Source: Aurelia coerulea
Lineage: Eukaryota > Cnidaria > Scyphozoa > Semaeostomeae > Ulmaridae
Direction of reading: 5' to 3'
Assembly: GCA_039566865.1 (NCBI GenBank)
Contig: CM076953.1
Coordinates: 2,108,001-2,172,000, forward strand
Length of the DNA: 64,000 nt
The position numbers were made by a program, and so were the translations under genes. Numbering within the stretch: position 1 is the first letter of the stretch; every line of letters starts with the position of its first letter. This document shows positions 46,801-52,800 of the stretch, in pieces. The notes below the pieces were generated by a model. That model did not search any database. It was given only the letters and a program-made list of their open reading frames with translations, and was not told the origin of the DNA.

Positions 46801-49800
46801 TTTCGCGCATGCGTAATTGCTCATATTTGACTTCAATTTTATTTTTCTATCGTTTGCAGGTTTACATGCCCTGTATACTGCAGACAAAGAAGCGATATAT
46901 AGGATACATGTATGAAAGTATTGATCAGAAAGAACCCGTCTTTGATGCAAAAGGGATAGAGACTGTGCGAAGGGATTCATGTGCCGCTGTTTCAAAAGTA
47001 GGAATTTTATTAATTTCGTTGAAGGCCGACTCGATTTATTACATGATTTTCAGCATTGTTCCCTCGCCAGAACGTCTGTTTAAAATCATTTCGATCATGT
47101 CGCATAGCAGAAGTATTGCTCATTATTTTCATCTGACGCTGATCACAGCAAATCGTCCGATAAGATCCGAAAGAGATCTTGAAAACTGGCTTTTTCATAT
47201 GAAAAATGTTTTGTTAGCAAGACACTGTGTTTTTAAACGCTTAAGATACTTTCCTGTGATTTTTCTTTGTTCCATAAAATTTCGGAAACTAAATATTTCG
47301 AATCACACAGAACTTCGGACACTAAAATTTTCGGACGCTCGAGATGTCTGAGAAAACGACGAAACTGAACGTCCAAAATTTCTCGCAAAATTTGTTGCGT
47401 TTAATTCAAGTGATATCTCAGTGTGGAAGTTGCTGGTTTTTGCTCCATGGTCTGTGGTCAACATCCAGATATTGTATGGAGTCGAAGTTCTCAAAGAATA
47501 ATTCGATCTCTAAATACAGTTTGTGGCGCTTGGTAGCAGGTTTGGCAGGCCAGGGACTGTCTTAGCTGTGATTTGTTGGCAAAAATTGGTAAACAACCTT
47601 ACCACACAGAAATTTTCCACCTCCACTGCTGTTCGCCGCTCTGAAGGCATTTTCAGTGTTTATGTCGCGTTGTTTCTGTAGACTAACTACCTCAGTCCCA
47701 ATTTTTGCTTCGTTCATTGAATTGGATGAAGGCACTACGACAGTTTATCAAGTTTATCAGTTCATCAGTTTATCAATGAGCGCAACTATACGACATGTAA
47801 TCAATCTATTGTTTCTGTACCACACCAGAGTCCTTGATCTTCATTCTTTTTGCAGATTTTGGAGCGATCTCTGAAGCTCCTGTTCGAAGAACGAGATTTA
47901 AGCCTGGTCAAGAAATATGTACAGCGTCAGTTCACGAAGATCATGGAAGGAAGAGTTTCAATTCAAGATTTCACTTTCGCGAAAGAATACAGGGGGATAA
48001 AGAATTATAGACCAGGGGCTTGCGTTCCTGCTCTTTCCATTGCAAGGTTAGTTAGTAACAATTGTTTGCTGGTATCAGTTTGCTTCTTAGAAACAAGGGT
48101 AGATTTTGTAATACAATAGCATCAGTTGCTTTTGATTGAAACCTCAATTCAAAGTGATTAGCCACTGCAGACAAAGGAAATTCTCTCAACCAGTAATTCA
48201 AAACAAACAAAGCCGCAAAAAAATGCCCTGAAACCAGTAGGGCAAACTCTAGCCTTGTGCACACGAAGGGTGGTTTTTAAGAGAAGTTATTTGCTTATAA
48301 CGAAACAAAAAGGGTAAATCTAAAGTTCTGCGTTGCGGATTTTGTACATTTGATTCAGAAGCCGAGCAAAAGGCATTACCATTCTCGAATATTCAGGGCT
48401 CAAATGAAAATAAAATCAACAAAATCCGCCAGGCAGAACTTTTGATTTACCCTTCTTCTTTCGATATAAGCACATAACTTCTCTTAAAAACCACCTTTCT
48501 GGTGCACAAGGCGAGAGTTTGCCCTCCTGGTTTCTGGGCAACTTTTGCGGCTTTGTTTGTTTGTTTTGAATTACTGGTTGAGGGAATTTCCTTTGTCTGT
48601 GGTCGCTAATCGCTTTGAATTGAGGTATCAATCAAAAGCAACTCATGCTATGGTACTACTAAATCTGCCCTTGTTCTTCTTAGAGACTTTCCTTTCATGC
48701 AGTGACGAAATCACAACAGAGACATTTACCAAAAGGCTCGCAAGGGAAGGCAGTCCCGAAATCTGATATTCCTGAGAGATAAAATATATTGCAAGGATTG
48801 TCATCAAATGATCGATTGCGCAGGAACTCTTTCCCAGAATTCTCTGAGTGGATTTATAAATCGTGTGGATGAGTGCGCAGGAAAATGTCAGCATCGCTAC
48901 TATAACACGAAGAAAAAAATTTTTACGATCACCAGAATCTGACCCCTCGATGTAAGTTTTGCTTTGAGCATTTCAGATATTTATTATGTCCTTTCATTGT
49001 TGTTATTTCGTAGACGACTGCTTGCTACTGACAAACGTGCAGAACCTCGTTCTGGTGAAAGAGTCCCATATGTTATTGTTTATGGAACACCAGGCTTGCC
49101 TCTTATTCAGCTTGTTAGAAGGTAGATGAATTATGTCTTTGTTTGGTCAATCCTTGTCACTTCAAATCCTAAACTTTAACGATAAATATTAGTAGCAGAA
49201 CCATCAAGTGACAACTGTTAAAAATTATGCGAGATTTTTAGCGAAAAAGTGGTTTCTCAGCTGAAAAACACGATTGAATTTCTTGATTTATTCTCGAGTT
49301 ATAATTCTAAGTTCTGGCAGCAGTTTTCCTATTCTATTCATCTATTCTATTTTATCCGCTTTTTCTTTCCTTTCCTATTGCCAAAGATCTGACACGATAC
49401 ATCTTTAGAGCTTTTCCTTGGTCGTACCCTTCAAAGGAAAGGCAATCATTTAGATAAAATCTTTACAGCTATTTTGATTGGACTCGTTCTTAAACTTAGT
49501 TTTTTGTATTTATTACTGTTAAAACTAAAATAACAGCAACAAAATACAATAGTCATGCCGTCCATAGCAAAAATAGACATGACTTCATCTGGCTCTGGCT
49601 ATGAACTGACATTAAAGTAACAAGAGCAGATTTTGTAATACAATAGCAACAGTTGCGTTTGATTGACACCTCAATTCAAAGCGATTAGCGGCTGCAGACA
49701 AAGGAAATTCTCTCAACCAGTAATTCAAAACAAACAAAGCCGCAAAAGTTTCCCCAAAACTGGTAGGGCAAACTCTCGCCTTGTGCAAGCGAAAGATGGT

Positions 49801-52800
49801 TTTTAAGGGAAGTTATATGCTTATAGCGAAAGAAGAAGGGTAAATCTAAAGTTCTGTGGCTTAGATTATGTTTATTTGATTTAGGAGCTGTTTTGTAATC
49901 GTTTCATTTTAAGCCCTAAAGACGCGAGAATTACAATGCCTTCTGCTCCGCTCCTGAATCAAATAAACATAATCTAAGCGACAGAACTTTAGATTTACCC
50001 TTCTTCTTTCGCTATAAGCACATAACTTCCCTTAAAAACCATCTTTCGCTTGCACAAGGCGAGAGTTTGCCCTACCAGTTTTGGGGAAACTTTTGCGGCT
50101 TTGTTTGTTTTGAATTATTGGTTGCGAGAATTTCCTTTGTCTGCAGCCGCTAATCGCTTTGAATTGAGGTGTCAATCAAACGCAACTGTTGCTATTGTAT
50201 TACAAAATCTGCTCTTGTTCATTAAAGTTGGTTTCACAGAGCAAAGTAGAGGTGATCTATAAATAGAACAAAATAACGCCAACACACGCTATTGTTCTTC
50301 TAGCTAAACAATGAGCACGCACGTGTCGAAATCATCAAATACGATAGGCTAATTTTAGACATGCATGTGTAGCTCTTGAGTTAGCTGTTTATATCCGTCA
50401 ACTTACTTTAATGCCTTTAAAGTAATCACTTTTGGTACTTAAATTATGTATTCATTATATCATCATTTAAATTAATTGCCATAGTACCACACGGAACGAT
50501 CATATTTTTATTGAATTACTTCAGTGCTCCTTATAATTTTGAAATTTTTCCCTTGAAGGCCAATTGAGATGTTTCAAGATTCTACATTGAGACTAAATGG
50601 TTCATATTACATCACAAAGCAAATTGGACCTTCACTAAATCGAGCTTTTTCTCTAATTGGAGTTGATGTTCTTTCTTGGTTAGTCTACCATTTTTATGTA
50701 ATGCTTCTCGACAGTTTTTCCGAATTATCTCGGCACTTGCAGAAATTTTGCATGATTCTAGTTGATACGTGAAGTGAAGGTGAAGATGAAGTTGCAGTTT
50801 TTAACAACAAGCGCTTGGATCGCAGAAATAGAATAGGCCTAATCGAGTGCGCGACCCCTTGTCATGGCGTTCAAGTGATGGGACTCTACTTGAGATCGAA
50901 CCCTGTCTGCCTGACTGTTCTGGCTGCAATGTCAGAGGATTACACCACTGCGCCACAACACCTTCAATCTCAGCCAAACAATGTAATATTATCAATAAGC
51001 AATGAATTGAATAAACATCTATCTAGAAATTCAGATTTCTTCGACTTTTATCAACATTGCCCAATCCTGCTGCCTTTAGCCAAGCATTTTCTGAGACACA
51101 ATAGACGACTGCGTTACTGATAGCGTTAGGGAAGTTTTTCCTTGCTTATCTGCATTTCAACTAATTTTGATGGATTTAATTAGTCGATTTATCTCAAGAC
51201 GCTAAGAATCACTGTCAACATTTCCACGATGCCATCTTTTATATAGCACTCTGGACTTCTCTATTCCACTGTCAAACTTTTTAGTGGGGACAGATTTTAC
51301 TGAAAGTCTTTTTGGTGTGATGGAACCAAAGGGGAATCCATTGCAAAATTTGAAAGACCACTCATGAAAGAGTTCTGGTTTGCAAAGCACGCGATTACAG
51401 GGAAAATTTTTGAAACAATATTTGGTGTCGCTAGATCCGAGCACTTTGCTGAACAAAATCTTTCTTCTCAGAGATTCTTTGCCTTTTGATTTTTAAATTG
51501 AATTTAAATTTCTTTGTAACAGGTACAACGAATTACCAAGACCACAACGTAAAATCATACAATGTGAACCTACTGCCGGAAAGAAGAGAAAGGTATGTTC
51601 TTTTGAGAAATTTATTCATATTGATTTCTAGCTTACCGACTGCGAGAAGATTCTTACACTGTTACGTTCTTTGCTGCTCCAAAATCTCTGAAAGTTGCTT
51701 AGGCCTTCGAAACCTTAGAAAAACTTAAGCTGTAGAAAGCTATTTGGAATCGTTCAACCACGTTGTAGGACCTATATTGCTACAGGTCTGTCCATGTTTA
51801 GTTGCAAATTGATTTTGAATATATACTGCATTTTTCTCTTTATACCAAGCGGTGTATCACTCTTCTGAAAAGGCGTTCAAGAGATTTTTTAAAACAATAT
51901 AATTTTTCCCAGGGATCTTTTACTGATTTTTCTTGCAAACAAAAAGGTTTTGCCAAAGGTGTACGAGATTTTTACCGAGTGATAGACCCCTCGCTTCATA
52001 TCATTGTCATGAATTTTGATCTACATCGAAATTGCTGAAGCTTGTCTAATTCTGTTGTTTTGGATTGTTTTATTTACCCATTTTGCAACACGACCGTGTG
52101 CCTTTAACTGCTTAAGAATTATCCAGTTTTTGGACAGCCAGATAAAGCATTTTGATTTTCTCTCTCTCCAGGGGACTATATCTCAATATTTCTCATCGAT
52201 CCATTGTCCTATCTGTGGTGAACTCACTCGTTCAAACCTATGCAGCAATTGCCAAAGTGACCCACAGCAAGCAGTTACAATACTGAGTGATCGTATCATG
52301 ACACATGAAAGGAAATTTGGCAGATTAACAGAGGTATGTTTTTTAATTTTTTCGACTATGGGATTTATGGAAAGTTAGGGAAGAAATGATAGTCTGATGA
52401 ATTTACCCAACTGGTCTTCTTCCTCGTCGTCGTGTTACCTCTGTTTCCCGAGGGCTCCGAGGGTTGAATGATATGATTCTCCATCTTTCTGTATCACTAT
52501 AGCTATGCCCGGTGGGTGCAATTCAATAGTTAAAGGTACACCACGCTCGTCCATACAATTTCATAGGATACCCTTTTCTCTGACTTTCTAGTTGATGAAA
52601 AGACCCCTTATCATGGAAAACTTTGAAGGTAACCCACCTTTAAAAGAGCCCTAAAGAAATCTGTACAGTTCAACAACTGGTTCTGAGAGAAAGGTTTTTG
52701 GATTTGTGCACCTTATTACGATTCATTTTACTGGTATCTCTACGTTGGAAAATAGTAGAATCCCATAAAACTTGGGGTATCGAATTTGGGCCATGTGAAA

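Noticed and set aside
47344..47874. Two 72-73-codon + strand frames in REV3L intron 29
   Set aside because: No domain, no splice support, and they lie between exons that join in phase without them.
50770..50963. A tRNA gene on the - strand suggested by A and B boxes
   Set aside because: No acceptor or anticodon stem forms; it is the head of a SINE present in several copies.
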